A stretch of 64,000 nt of DNA from Sphingomonadales bacterium (GTDB taxonomy: Bacteria > Pseudomonadota > Alphaproteobacteria > Sphingomonadales > Sphingomonadaceae). Shown in pieces: positions 50,756 through 59,021 of the stretch. Below the pieces are notes generated by a model, which searched no databases, was not told the DNA's origin, and saw only the letters and a list, made by a program, of their open reading frames with translations. The translations under genes and the position numbers were made by a program. The stretch spans positions 46,897 to 110,896 of the forward strand of contig JAIYAA010000016.1 in the NCBI GenBank assembly GCA_027489295.1, read 5' to 3'. The first letter of the stretch is position 1; each line of letters starts with the position of its first letter.

Positions 50756-51149
50756 GGTGATCAGCGAAGCGATCGCCCAGCTCGACACGTCGGCACGCAC
50801 ACCGGATCGGATTCTGTCCGTCATCCGGGGTGTGCTGGCAGACGAGCCGCATGCGATCGAGGAACTCGCGCCCAACCACAAACTCGTAAAGGCGAAGATG
50901 ACCACGGCTGAGCGCACGCGGCTCGCCGCCCAAGCAGCCGCGGTTCGCGCACGCGAGCTGGCTGACGAGCGCTACACCAAGGTCGTGCCCGTCATCCGGC
51001 AGGCGCTCGAGGAAGGTGCTTCACTCGCCCAGATCAAGCATCGGCTCGATACGGCCGGCATCAAGCCCTTGCGGTCGCAGAAGTGGAGCCGGCAGGCCAT
51101 CAACTACATCATCCAGCGCGAAGGGCTGCGTAATGACGGCAGTGAGTAG
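50739..51149 (+). CDS. Helix-turn-helix protein with recombinase-like C-terminus
   Basis: 136 residues. The last ~45 (LEEGASLAQIKHRLDTAGIK, KWSRQAINYIIQREGL) resemble the DNA-binding tail of serine recombinases, but no catalytic domain is present. The N-terminal ~90 residues are helical. Possibly a regulator. Confidence 0.5.
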   Translation: MMADRKVISEAIAQLDTSARTPDRILSVIRGVLADEPHAIEELAPNHKLVKAKMTTAERTRLAAQAAAVRARELADERYTKVVPVIRQALEEGASLAQIKHRLDTAGIKPLRSQKWSRQAINYIIQREGLRNDGSE

Positions 51150-51372
51150 GAAGCGGCTCGAATATGCCTGCCAGGCGTTCCTGACGCAGATGGCAAGAGC
51201 ATATGCCGCGGTGAATCCCGATGCGGAGACGCCGGTGAAGGCACTGGTCGATTACCCGCCTGAACAGCGGTCCATGCTGATGAAGGCGGTAGGCCAGGCT
51301 ATCAAGTCCACGCAGCAGGAGGCAGACAACAGCTTCCATGAGTGGCTTTCGCGTCAGGCTGGCGATCAGTAA
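51133..51372 (+). CDS. Small helical protein of unknown function
   Basis: 79 residues; overlaps the preceding gene by 17 bases. Alpha-helical, no named domain. Confidence 0.45.
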   Translation: MTAVSRKRLEYACQAFLTQMARAYAAVNPDAETPVKALVDYPPEQRSMLMKAVGQAIKSTQQEADNSFHEWLSRQAGDQ

Positions 51373-51418
51373 AAACTGATTGACCAGCCGGGCGGCTTTC
51401 GATAAGTGCGAACTGAAC
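51368..51418. promoter_or_regulatory. Pair of operator-like palindromes
   Basis: AGTAAAAACTGATT (51368-51381) at a gene end and degenerate AGTGCGAACTGAAC (51405-51418) preceded by GATA, just before the next ribosome-binding site. Confidence 0.45.
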
Positions 51419-51429
51419 AGGAGAGATCC

Positions 51430-51915
51430 ATGAAAGACATCGACCCGGTTATCGTCGCCTGTGCCGGCGCCGTCGCCAGCGGCTACGGCAAATCGCTCAT
51501 CTGGTCAGAATGGGCGCGTGCGCGCGCAGAGCTGCTAGGTGACAATCGCCGTTCGGCCGGCATCGTCGTCAGCGTGAATGACCTCGAGCGATCACCGCGC
51601 CTGACCGGCAATGAGCTGGACTTCTTCCTGCGCGACGAGCTGGCGAACATCTCCAGTGTCCTGATCCAAATCTTCAAGGATCCCATGTGGGCAGACCTCG
51701 ACGTGCGCGTCGTGGAGGAGCAGCTCGACCGGCGCGATCCGCGCAACCGCAATCCACGCGCCGGCAAGCAGACCATATGGACGGTCTATGGCGCCGGTGA
51801 TCCGCAGGTCTTCTACAACAAGGCCCAGGCTCAGCTTCACGCAAAGAACAGGCACAAGCGCGCGGTGGCAGCAGCGAATGCAGACAAGCATCCTGTCGCT
51901 TCCCGTCGTGCTTGA
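51430..51915 (+). CDS. Protein of unknown function
   Basis: 161 residues, with a basic C-terminus (HAKNRHKRAVAAANADKHPVASRRA). No named domain. ATG 51430 follows GGAGAG. Confidence 0.5.
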   Translation: MKDIDPVIVACAGAVASGYGKSLIWSEWARARAELLGDNRRSAGIVVSVNDLERSPRLTGNELDFFLRDELANISSVLIQIFKDPMWADLDVRVVEEQLDRRDPRNRNPRAGKQTIWTVYGAGDPQVFYNKAQAQLHAKNRHKRAVAAANADKHPVASRRA

Positions 51916-51936
51916 TGCGATAACTAAACATTGAAT
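51896..51936 (+). promoter_or_regulatory. Phage-type promoter with degenerate operator
   Basis: TCGCTT followed by CCC, 16-base spacer, CGATAA (51918-51923), then ACTAAACATTGAAT (51923-51936). The -35 lies inside the preceding gene. Confidence 0.5.
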
Positions 51937-51958
51937 GAACAGACACGAGGAGAGACCA

Positions 51959-52705
51959 GTGATTAAATCCCAGATCCGATTTTCGCTGCACGCTGAAGGA
52001 ATGATCCAGCAGGCGCTCGCTTTCGCGACCGCAGCTCACGAAGCCGTCGATCAGCGGCGCCGCTACACCGACGAGCCCTACATCGTGCATCCGGTCGCCG
52101 TCGCGCAGATCGTGATGCAGGTGCCAGGGCATACGTGGCAGATGGTGTGCGCTGCCCTTCTCCACGACGTTGTCGAGGATACCAAGGTGCGGATCGAGAC
52201 TATCACTGCGATGTTCGGTGAGCAGGTCGGCGAGATTGTCGCGGCGCTCACGAATGTTCCGGCCGACGCCGGCAACCGCGCTGAGCGGTTCCAGCTCAAC
52301 AAGAAGAAGCTCGCCAAGGCCTCGCCGGAAGCGAAGACGGTGAAGCTCGCCGATCTCATCCACAACACGCAGACGATCGTGGAAAAGGACAAGAAGTTCG
52401 CGCCGGTCTATCTCGGCGAGAAGCTCGAGGTGCTGGAAGTGCTCACCGAGGGCGACAAGACGCTCTGGAACCACGCGACCATCCATTGCGTGATGCATCT
52501 GCAGAACCTCGGCGACGAGTCCCTGGCTGATCTGGCGATCGAATACGACGCCTGGCTCAAGGAGCACGGGCTGCCGGAAGGGTCGGCCGAGGAATTGCTC
52601 ATGTACGGCGTGACGCCGGACCAGGCGAAGTATCTCGAGAAGTTCATCCGGCGTGCGAATTGGGCGCAGAAGATGGCCGATACAATGCTGCCGGTGGCAG
52701 CATGA
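51959..52705 (+). CDS. SpoT/MESH1-like HD hydrolase (ppGpp hydrolase candidate)
   Basis: 248 residues from a GTG with AGGAG at good spacing (an ATG at 51935 lies in the operator). HD motifs of RelA/SpoT hydrolases: FATAAHEAVDQRRRYTDEPY, IVHPVAVA, CAALLHDVVEDT and VKLADLIHNT. There is no synthetase or TGS domain, as in small alarmone hydrolases, so it would degrade (p)ppGpp and blunt the host stringent response; other substrates are possible. Confidence 0.75.
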   Translation: MIKSQIRFSLHAEGMIQQALAFATAAHEAVDQRRRYTDEPYIVHPVAVAQIVMQVPGHTWQMVCAALLHDVVEDTKVRIETITAMFGEQVGEIVAALTNVPADAGNRAERFQLNKKKLAKASPEAKTVKLADLIHNTQTIVEKDKKFAPVYLGEKLEVLEVLTEGDKTLWNHATIHCVMHLQNLGDESLADLAIEYDAWLKEHGLPEGSAEELLMYGVTPDQAKYLEKFIRRANWAQKMADTMLPVAA

Positions 52706-52905
52706 AGAAGCATCAGCCCCGCAAGCGCTCGAACCAGAAGAAAGAGCGCGAGAAACCGTCACAGCGAGTCACCAGCGCGCAGGAGCAGCGAGAACGCATT
52801 CGCGCTCATCAGCGCGGTGCATCGCTTCACAGCGCTTCCCTGGCGCTTGCCCTGGGTGCCGCAGCACTCGCCTCACCCGGCTTTGGATGGGATCGACATG
52901 ACTGA
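52702..52905 (+). CDS. Small basic protein
   Basis: 67 residues: highly basic first half (KKHQPRKRSNQKKEREK) and a weakly hydrophobic Ala/Leu stretch. ATGA overlap with the hydrolase. Function unknown. Confidence 0.45.
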   Translation: MKKHQPRKRSNQKKEREKPSQRVTSAQEQRERIRAHQRGASLHSASLALALGAAALASPGFGWDRHD

Positions 52906-53203
52906 GCAGGAATATCTCCTCACCAAACTCGTCGAAGAATGCCTCGAGGTCGCCCAGCGGGCGACCAAGGCGCTCTGCTTCGGCATCGATGAAGTGCAGC
53001 CGGGCCAGCAGCACAGCAATCGCCATCGGCTCCTGCTCGAATGGAATGACCTGTTGGCTACCCAGGAAATGCTGCACGACAAGACCGGAATCGCTCTCTT
53101 TGGCGATTCCGACCTGATCCGCGCAAAGAAGCGGAAGATCGAGAAGTTCATGATCTACTCGCGTGAGCAGGGCTGCCTGGAGAAGGAGGTTAGCAATGGT
53201 TGA
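52898..53203 (+). CDS. MazG-like nucleotide pyrophosphohydrolase candidate
   Basis: 101 residues. LVEECLEVAQRATKALCFG and LLLEWNDLLATQEML fit the ExxE...ExxD metal-binding helices of phage MazG-like proteins. MazG-type enzymes hydrolyse NTPs/dNTPs and have been linked to alarmone control, fitting the SpoT-like neighbour. Confidence 0.55.
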   Translation: MTEQEYLLTKLVEECLEVAQRATKALCFGIDEVQPGQQHSNRHRLLLEWNDLLATQEMLHDKTGIALFGDSDLIRAKKRKIEKFMIYSREQGCLEKEVSNG

Positions 53204-53714
53204 ACTTACGGACGAACACCGCCTGATCGATATCCCGGCGCTCAATCGCTTCCGGATCGGCGACAAGGTGATCGTTGATGCCAGCGCCGACAATGATAGC
53301 TTTGAGGGCGTCATCATCGGCATCGAGCTGCAGCGTGATTGCGGTCAATTTGTGCCGTGCATCACGCTGCTCGAGGGAGGCTACATCACCGACGGCTTCA
53401 AGCCTGACGATTGCCGTAAGGTCGAAGCGGACGTCGTGCTGCAGGCGACAGTCAACTTCAACGATCGTGTCCTGGTTCGATTGACCGAGGACGGGCATCG
53501 CATTCTCAAAGAGCGCCATGAAGAGATGCGGCAGAAGCTGCCGAGCTATCCTTCATATGTGCCGCGAAAGACGAATGACGAGGGGCAGGTGTCGTTTCAG
53601 ATCTGGGATCTGATGAACACCTTCGGCCCTTATATGCATCTCGGCAGCACCAAACTGCCGATCGAGGCCAGCCTCACATTCCCCTCGCTCAGCGCAAAGG
53701 AGCCGTCCGCATGA
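53196..53714 (+). CDS. Protein of unknown function
   Basis: 172 residues; N-terminal ~80 beta-rich (FRIGDKVIVDASADNDSFEG; VIIGIELQRDCGQFV), then helical. No named domain. Overlaps both neighbours. Confidence 0.5.
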   Translation: MVELTDEHRLIDIPALNRFRIGDKVIVDASADNDSFEGVIIGIELQRDCGQFVPCITLLEGGYITDGFKPDDCRKVEADVVLQATVNFNDRVLVRLTEDGHRILKERHEEMRQKLPSYPSYVPRKTNDEGQVSFQIWDLMNTFGPYMHLGSTKLPIEASLTFPSLSAKEPSA

Positions 53715-54064
53715 CCGACATTTTCGTCTTCGGCTCAAACCTTGCCGGTGTTCATGGTGCTGGCGCTGCGAAGTTCGCCAAGCAGCGACATGGCGCGATC
53801 TGGGGTCAGGGTATCGGGCTGCAGGGCACCTCCTACGCCATCCCGACCAAGGATCAGCGCATTCAGACCATGCCGCTCGACGCGATCAAGCGGCATGTCG
53901 AGGTGTTCAAGGAGTTTGCCAGACTGCATCCGGAGCTCACCTTCTACGTGACGCCGATCGGATGCGGGCTCGCCGGCTACAAGCGCCCGCAGATCCGGCC
54001 AATGTTCGACGGCATGCCTGATAACTGCCGGTTCGCCGAAACCTGGGAGGATCCTGATCTATGA
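53711..54064 (+). CDS. Macro-like / A1S_2505-type phage protein
   Basis: 117 residues. VFGSNLAGVHGAGAAKFA, GTSYAIPTKD and VTPIGCGLAGY are the signature of a phage family with a macro-domain-like fold thought to bind ADP-ribose or nucleotides. May act on host or phage ADP-ribosylation; substrate unknown. Confidence 0.65.
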   Translation: MTDIFVFGSNLAGVHGAGAAKFAKQRHGAIWGQGIGLQGTSYAIPTKDQRIQTMPLDAIKRHVEVFKEFARLHPELTFYVTPIGCGLAGYKRPQIRPMFDGMPDNCRFAETWEDPDL

Positions 54065-54426
54065 GCCTCGCTGATGCATTTGCTCCCGCTCAGGGCCGAT
54101 ATCGCGCTGCCGTAATGCGTGACACCTGGGGTCATCTAGATACCAAGCCAGGCGAGGCTCACCCGGGGCATATTCTCTTCGCTCTGGGCGTGCATGGCGA
54201 CATCGTTGTTCTCGAGTGGAACTTCGAAGGCGTCAGCTCGAACCCTTGGATCTATCAGGAGCTGCACGAATTCGTCGGACAGCACACGATGAAGACCGAT
54301 CGTGATTGGGGCGTCTGGGTCTTCGAAGGCACCTACCGCACCTTCAAGAATGGCGGGCACAAATTCAGCGGCAAAATCCGCCCGTGCCGAGTCACTACAC
54401 GCTTCGGCAAAAAGAGGACGTTCTGA
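54061..54426 (+). CDS. Protein of unknown function
   Basis: 121 residues, Trp-rich, beta-rich (GDIVVLEWNFEGVSSNPWIY), basic C-terminus. ATGA overlap with the macro-like gene; the tagged gene starts at the next base. Confidence 0.5.
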   Translation: MSLADAFAPAQGRYRAAVMRDTWGHLDTKPGEAHPGHILFALGVHGDIVVLEWNFEGVSSNPWIYQELHEFVGQHTMKTDRDWGVWVFEGTYRTFKNGGHKFSGKIRPCRVTTRFGKKRTF

Positions 54427-54723
54427 ATGAGCGAGCAGGTTGCCACGCTTGATATCGCCGAGTGTGGCAACCTGATTGTCATGCTGATGGAGGTAGAGCC
54501 GGAAGCAACGCTCTGGGACGACGACCCGACCGCTTTCTTCCGTGTGAAGGTGGTCGATGCGAGCGATGGCACGATTACGCTGCAGGCGGATCACCCTACC
54601 CTCGCAGAAGCTCGACGAACCTGGGATGACTGGGTGACAATCATGAATCCGGCTGCCGATCCGGACATCATCGCGCCGCCCGTGGAGAATTACACCTCGC
54701 ATCCGCTCTATGGGCGCTTCTGA
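54427..54723 (+). CDS. Small acidic protein with C-terminal GRF tag
   Basis: 98 residues, beta-rich with acidic surface (LIVMLMEVEPEATLWDDDP). Ends SHPLYGRF. No similarity to the other tagged proteins outside the tag seen by eye. Confidence 0.6.
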   Translation: MSEQVATLDIAECGNLIVMLMEVEPEATLWDDDPTAFFRVKVVDASDGTITLQADHPTLAEARRTWDDWVTIMNPAADPDIIAPPVENYTSHPLYGRF

Positions 54724-54729
54724 ACCCTG

Positions 54730-54757
54730 TAGGAACCCGCGCGCTTTTGTGCGATTG
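54730..54757 (+). promoter_or_regulatory. Weak phage-type promoter
   Basis: TAGGAA followed by CCC, 16-base spacer, CGATTG (54752-54757); the -10 fits poorly. Confidence 0.3.
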
Positions 54758-54786
54758 TAAAATGTAATCAACAAGTTGAGGAATGA

Positions 54787-55044
54787 ATGTCAAGATCGAC
54801 CAAAGTGCCCCAGGAAATCATCGACGTGCTCGAGGTGGCCGGCGAATATGAACTGGAACAGGGCACGCGCCACACCAAGATCAAAGTCGCCGGCCGGCAG
54901 GTCGGCATTCTGCCGCACGGGCAAAAGCGTGACGGCCAGGGGCGCGGTCGCAATCACAAGAATCTGGTCTGCAGCATCAAGCGGAGAATCCGCGAACTGC
55001 AGGAGCTCGCTGTCTTGCCGCCTACGACGATCAATCAAAACTGA
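54787..55044 (+). CDS. HicA-like small protein
   Basis: 85 residues. EIIDVLEVAGEYELEQGTRH, TKIKVAGRQVGILPHG and a basic C-terminus resemble the dsRBD-like HicA/YcfA fold, including the catalytic-type His in GTRHTKI. No HicB partner is adjacent, so it may be a stand-alone RNA-binding or RNase-like protein. Assignment tentative. Confidence 0.5.
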   Translation: MSRSTKVPQEIIDVLEVAGEYELEQGTRHTKIKVAGRQVGILPHGQKRDGQGRGRNHKNLVCSIKRRIRELQELAVLPPTTINQN

Positions 55045-55046
55045 AT
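55033..55046. promoter_or_regulatory. Palindromic operator at a gene end
   Basis: AATCAAAACTGAAT overlapping the stop of the HicA-like gene and 10 bases before the next ATG. Confidence 0.45.
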
Positions 55047-55055
55047 GAGGACGTC

Positions 55056-55448
55056 ATGCAGTTTCAAGGGGTGACACAAGCCATCTGGTCGAAGATCGAG
55101 GATTCGATCATGCGGCATCGCTCGCAAGGCGACATCGTCTCGCATCCGATCCGGCTGACCTGGCGCTACGGTGAGCGGCGCATCGAAGATCGTCGCCGGG
55201 ACCACGTCTTCACGATCCACAACATCACGATCGCCGCGGAGCTGACCGGCCAAGGCATCTTCACCAGCATCATGCAGCGGCTCGCCACGCAGCCGCAGCT
55301 CGCTCGACGCATCGACTGGATCTACCTCGAACAAGTCAACTTCCGCCTGGCGAACCACCTGCAAGACAAGCTCGGCTTCAAGGCTGACAACGGCATGGTG
55401 ATCGATTGCTGGCGCATGGTCGACAGTCAAATGGAGCTCGGCCTATGA
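55056..55448 (+). CDS. GNAT-like acetyltransferase candidate
   Basis: 130 residues. IAAELTGQGIFTSIMQRL matches the acetyl-CoA pyrophosphate loop (Q/RxxGxG/A) and NFRLANHLQDKLGFKADNG the GNAT C-terminal helix-strand. The substrate is unknown; phage GNATs can modify host proteins. Confidence 0.55.
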   Translation: MQFQGVTQAIWSKIEDSIMRHRSQGDIVSHPIRLTWRYGERRIEDRRRDHVFTIHNITIAAELTGQGIFTSIMQRLATQPQLARRIDWIYLEQVNFRLANHLQDKLGFKADNGMVIDCWRMVDSQMELGL

Positions 55449-56032
55449 ACCCGCCCGATCACGACAAGACCAAGTGGAAGATCATCCAGTATACCGCTGA
55501 TTGGGCGCTCTATCAGAGCAGATCCTCGAGCCTGTGCAGCCTATCCCGTCGCGTCGATGGCGACTGGGAGCTGAACGACACCGGCACGCTCCAGGAGATG
55601 CAGGACAAGTTTGAGCGGGTCGCCTTGCCGAATGGCTCGGGCACGATCTACGTCGCCAATCCGGCGAACGGCAAGATCAGTGCGGTTCATGTCGGCGGGC
55701 CGGCTCCAACGCTGCCACAGGGCGGCATTGGGTACGACAGCTTCGACGAGGCGTTTCCCCAAGAAGAATGGAGTCTGAAGCAGGTTTTCGCGACCGAAGC
55801 CGAGGTCGAATACAATCTAATTGTCCAGGACGGCATTCGCTCGCTGAACCCACCCGCCTGTGTCGTCACCGTTTGGAATGACGAGAACGTGGACTTTCAC
55901 TGGAAGCTGGAAACGCAGGGCAAGCTCCAGGATCAGCAGGAAGCGTTTGAGCGCTTCCGCGCGGCCCTGGAATACATCAAGCCTGCGCCGGTCGATCCCT
56001 ACGCCAGCAATCCTCTCTATGGGAGGTTCTGA
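55445..56032 (+). CDS. Protein with C-terminal GRF tag
   Basis: 195 residues, no named domain; Trp/Tyr-rich ends and an acidic middle. Ends YASNPLYGRF (codons ggg agg ttc). Starts ATGA inside the GNAT-like gene and overlaps the next tagged gene by one base. Confidence 0.6.
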   Translation: MNPPDHDKTKWKIIQYTADWALYQSRSSSLCSLSRRVDGDWELNDTGTLQEMQDKFERVALPNGSGTIYVANPANGKISAVHVGGPAPTLPQGGIGYDSFDEAFPQEEWSLKQVFATEAEVEYNLIVQDGIRSLNPPACVVTVWNDENVDFHWKLETQGKLQDQQEAFERFRAALEYIKPAPVDPYASNPLYGRF

Positions 56033-56325
56033 TGCTGGAGCAGGGAATTGGCAGAGCCGGCTGGCGCGCGAAGTATCCTATGGGAGACTGGGTCACGCAT
56101 AAGCGCGAGCAGCTCGAAAATGGCGATCGGATCGTCGTGCTCAAGGAATATACGACCACTCGCGCCGCTCTCTTTACCTTCTACGAGAAGGACGACGATC
56201 GACACTGGATTCTTCACGCGGACGGCGAGCTGCAGGCCATCCTTCCGCTGTTCGACCTGCTCGTCATTCTGCCTGATACGCCCCTGTCAGACTATTCCAC
56301 GCATCCTGACTTCGGGAGGTTCTGA
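56032..56325 (+). CDS. Small protein with C-terminal GRF tag
   Basis: 97 residues; beta-rich (DRIVVLKEYTTTRAALFTFY), then helical. Ends STHPDFGRF. Second of a tandem tagged pair. Confidence 0.6.
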   Translation: MLEQGIGRAGWRAKYPMGDWVTHKREQLENGDRIVVLKEYTTTRAALFTFYEKDDDRHWILHADGELQAILPLFDLLVILPDTPLSDYSTHPDFGRF

Positions 56326-56364
56326 CTATGCATTTCCTCAACGAAAACAACCTTTTGCTGCCTG

Positions 56365-56392
56365 CCGTAACCCGCGTTTGCAGTCGCTATTC
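56365..56392 (+). promoter_or_regulatory. Phage-type promoter
   Basis: CCGTAA followed by CCC, 16-base spacer, CTATTC (56387-56392). Shows that the in-frame upstream codons from 56328 are leader, not coding. Confidence 0.5.
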
Positions 56393-56420
56393 TGTAGACA
56401 GTCAACAACAGGAGAGCAGC

Positions 56421-56711
56421 ATGATCACCACCCTCGCACAAGTCCTCGACGTCTGCACCGCGAACGAGCTCACGCTCATCGCCTACTACGACGACATCAA
56501 CGAGCCTGACTACAAGGGCAAGGACGCAGCCAAGGCTCGTGAAGCGCTCGAGGCGTGCGACGAGATGCGGCTCGGCGTCTACGACGCTGCCGGCAAGTTC
56601 CTGGGCAATTTCTTCATCGTCAACGAATTCGAGGGCGATCCGGAAGAGCAGGTTGCTGACTACACGGTCAGCACAGAATTCACCGCACTCATCGAAGGAG
56701 CAGCCGCATGA
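56421..56711 (+). CDS. Small acidic protein of unknown function
   Basis: 96 residues, acidic (IAYYDDINEPDYKGKDAAKA; EFEGDPEEQVADY). ATG 56421 follows AGGAGAG. Overlaps the next gene by 4 bases; first of ten overlapping short genes running to 58911. Confidence 0.5.
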   Translation: MITTLAQVLDVCTANELTLIAYYDDINEPDYKGKDAAKAREALEACDEMRLGVYDAAGKFLGNFFIVNEFEGDPEEQVADYTVSTEFTALIEGAAA

Positions 56712-57100
56712 GCAGCCTGGGCCGCATCAGGAAGAACATTCGCCGGATCGACGACAAGCCGAAACGCACCATTCACGGTCTGTCGCCAACGCAGCAGTTG
56801 GTGAAGCTCGTTCACGGCGAGATGGGCATCATCGCGACGACACCGCCCCACCCGATGAAGTATCCGAAGCATGAGGTCGCGGCCAAGGGCTCGGTCTACC
56901 GTGGCCTGTGCAATCGCACCGCCTGCGACGGCTTCCCGGCGACGACCTACAATCTCGGCACCTATGGCTACTACTGCGCGCCGTGCGCACACGCCATCAA
57001 TCGAGGCAATAAGCAGCCTCTGTGCGTCGAGGTCGATCACAGTCTGAGCCATGCCGAGATGGACGAGCGCTACCGTGGCTACGACTGGAGCAAGGCATGA
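56708..57100 (+). CDS. Zinc-binding protein candidate
   Basis: 130 residues; basic N-terminus, then CNRTACDGF ... CAPCAH, a four-Cys arrangement that could bind zinc. Function unknown. Confidence 0.5.
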   Translation: MSSLGRIRKNIRRIDDKPKRTIHGLSPTQQLVKLVHGEMGIIATTPPHPMKYPKHEVAAKGSVYRGLCNRTACDGFPATTYNLGTYGYYCAPCAHAINRGNKQPLCVEVDHSLSHAEMDERYRGYDWSKA

Positions 57101-57369
57101 GCGCTCCGGAACGCATCATCGCCGCAGCGATCAACTTCGGCGCCATCATCAGCCTGCCGCCTCCTAACCGGCATCCGCACATCATTCAGACGATGGATCT
57201 CGAGATGGGTATCGAGGGTGTCAATGCGACGCCGCAGACCCAGGGCTTCATCACAGACACCGGACGCTTCGTGAACCGGGTCGAGGCCTACTACATCGCC
57301 TACCGCGCCGAGCAGCTTCTGCACGGCCCCAAGCAGACACCGCAACTCTATTCGGAGGATCTCTGGTGA
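57097..57369 (+). CDS. Small protein of unknown function
   Basis: 90 residues. GAIISLPPPNRHPHIIQTM, GFITDTGRFVNRVEAYYIA resemble a phage family seen in many large phages (NRxEAYxIA). ATGA overlaps on both sides. Confidence 0.5.
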   Translation: MSAPERIIAAAINFGAIISLPPPNRHPHIIQTMDLEMGIEGVNATPQTQGFITDTGRFVNRVEAYYIAYRAEQLLHGPKQTPQLYSEDLW

Positions 57370-57713
57370 CAGACAACAGCCCCATTTCCGAGCGCACCGA
57401 TCGCATCCGGCAGCTCAACGACCAGCTCCGCACGTTGCGCGGCTCCGGTGAGGTGCACATCGTCGGCCAGCTCTCGCAGGAAGACGAGGAGAAGCAGAAG
57501 AGGGTGCTGGTCGAGGTCGCGACCTGCGCCGGCTTCAACGATGGCGATGACCCCTACGGCGAGCATGACTTCGGCACTGTCACGGTCGACGGCGAGCGGT
57601 TCATGTTCAAGATCGACTACTATGCGCCAGGTCTCGAGGAAGGCTCGGAAGATCCGGCCGATCCCGCCAAGACTGTTCGCGTTATGTCGGTCTTTCACGC
57701 GGAGGAATACTGA
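57366..57713 (+). CDS. DUF3768-like protein (GTG start)
   Basis: 115 residues. RIRQLNDQLR, then a YGEHDFGTVTVDG block, FKIDYYAPG, EDPADPAKTVRVMSV and HAEEY match DUF3768, a family common in Rhizobiales genomes and their mobile elements. Function unknown. GTG start overlaps the preceding stop (GTGA). Confidence 0.7.
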   Translation: MTDNSPISERTDRIRQLNDQLRTLRGSGEVHIVGQLSQEDEEKQKRVLVEVATCAGFNDGDDPYGEHDFGTVTVDGERFMFKIDYYAPGLEEGSEDPADPAKTVRVMSVFHAEEY

Positions 57714-57970
57714 TGAACATAAACGCCTATCTAAATTGGCGAGCAGCCGTCGACAAGCACTATGGCTCGCTCGCTGGCTTCTCCGACCGTCGCACCGTCG
57801 AGATCCAACTGGCCGGCTTGCTCAATCAACTCGCAGATCATGAGCGCGTCGCCCGCGAGATTCAGGACGACGCTCAGCGCGAGGATTTCAACGCCTTCTT
57901 TGAAAGCGAAACCACGGCTGCCAAGAAGGCGATCGCCGAGCTCGATCAGTGGATGAGGGATCAAATCTGA
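57713..57970 (+). CDS. Small helical protein of unknown function
   Basis: 85 residues, largely alpha-helical and charged. TGATG overlaps on both sides. Confidence 0.5.
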   Translation: MNINAYLNWRAAVDKHYGSLAGFSDRRTVEIQLAGLLNQLADHERVAREIQDDAQREDFNAFFESETTAAKKAIAELDQWMRDQI

Positions 57971-58218
57971 TGACTGAGGCAAGCGAGATTGAGGTCTTCG
58001 GTATGGTCACTGACCAGAAGACAGGTGACGGCCGGATCGCCCAGCGCGGCGAATGCGTCGAATACTACGACATTCTGGTGCGCGGCGAGAGCGACGATGA
58101 CGGTGAAATTCCGGAGATCGAGGAGCACGAGAACCTCACCTACGAGCAGATGACGGCCAAGGTGCAGGAGCTCGAGGCAAAATACGAGCTTTGCGCCGAA
58201 GAAGTGTGGGGATTCTGA
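57970..58218 (+). CDS. Small acidic protein of unknown function
   Basis: 82 residues, strongly acidic (RGESDDDGEIPEIEEHENL). TGATG overlaps on both sides. Confidence 0.5.
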   Translation: MTEASEIEVFGMVTDQKTGDGRIAQRGECVEYYDILVRGESDDDGEIPEIEEHENLTYEQMTAKVQELEAKYELCAEEVWGF

Positions 58219-58586
58219 TGGAGCTCATTCCTGTCGCAGATCCTAACCCAGAGGTTCCGACCTGGGATTTCGCAGTGCCCGAGGACGTGCTGATCGAGGT
58301 CATCATGCACGATCCGGCCGGCACTGCGAGCTTCGGCATCGAGTCGACCTCGATCATCTCCACAAGCGAAGTCGCCGGCGCCGCGAGCTACGAGCTTGAG
58401 CACGGCTTCCTGGACTACACGATCCAGGCGATGATCAATCCACCCGGCGAGGGCTGGTTCGTCGTCGAGGGTGTCACTGCGGTCTACCGCCGTGGCGACG
58501 GATGGATGACCGACGACGACATGCGGTTCGATCACACCGGCGTCAGGCCGGCGACGGCAGAAGAGATTGCGAAGGAGCAAGGCTGA
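58218..58586 (+). CDS. Acidic protein of unknown function
   Basis: 122 residues. IINPPGEGWFVVEGVTAVY-like segment and a C-terminal WMTDDDMRFDHTGVRPAT; no named domain. TGATG overlaps on both sides. Confidence 0.5.
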   Translation: MELIPVADPNPEVPTWDFAVPEDVLIEVIMHDPAGTASFGIESTSIISTSEVAGAASYELEHGFLDYTIQAMINPPGEGWFVVEGVTAVYRRGDGWMTDDDMRFDHTGVRPATAEEIAKEQG

Positions 58587-58783
58587 TGCCTCAAGGCGGT
58601 CGATACATTCTCTGTGACCGATGCAAGGTCACGACCTTCTCCCTGAATCTTCCTTGGAATCACGATCATCAGACCAGAAAGGCAGCCGAGGAAGCCGGCT
58701 GGATCGTGGAGCACGATCGTCACACCAACACCGGCGAGGATATCTGCCCGTCCTGCCAGGAAATCACGCAGGAGAAGTCATGA
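58586..58783 (+). CDS. Small zinc-ribbon protein
   Basis: 65 residues with CDRC near the N-terminus and CPSC near the C-terminus, a complete four-Cys zinc site. Overlaps both neighbours. Confidence 0.55.
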   Translation: MPQGGRYILCDRCKVTTFSLNLPWNHDHQTRKAAEEAGWIVEHDRHTNTGEDICPSCQEITQEKS

Positions 58784-58911
58784 GTGAACAGATCCACACC
58801 GACGAGTTCTGGGATCCGCAAAAGCTCTATTGGGTGACGATCAAATGGGTCAGGCGCGATGGCAAGAAGGTCATTCTGCACGACAATAGGATAGCTTCCG
58901 ATAAGGGCTAG
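58780..58911 (+). CDS. 43-residue protein
   Basis: ATGA overlap with the zinc-ribbon gene, ribosome-binding site CAGGAG. Basic C-terminal half (WVRRDGKKVILHDNRIASDKG). Its stop lies inside a terminator-like hairpin. Function unknown. Confidence 0.45.
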   Translation: MSEQIHTDEFWDPQKLYWVTIKWVRRDGKKVILHDNRIASDKG

Positions 58912-58921
58912 TTATCGGAAG
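58895..58921 (+). terminator. Hairpin closing the 56.4-58.9 kb operon
   Basis: 10-bp perfect stem CTTCCGATAA / TTATCGGAAG with loop GGGCTAG; no T-run. Confidence 0.5.
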
Positions 58922-59021
58922 TGAGGCAGGCGCCTGGTCAAACTGCCCACTGGCGAATCCCAAGGCGCAGTTACGGTTCGTTAAGAGAAAATTCACCATT
59001 GCGGTCAAGGAGTTGTTAACC

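Noticed and set aside
50739..51149. Serine recombinase
   Set aside because: Only a C-terminal HTH-like tail resembles recombinases; the catalytic resolvase domain is absent.
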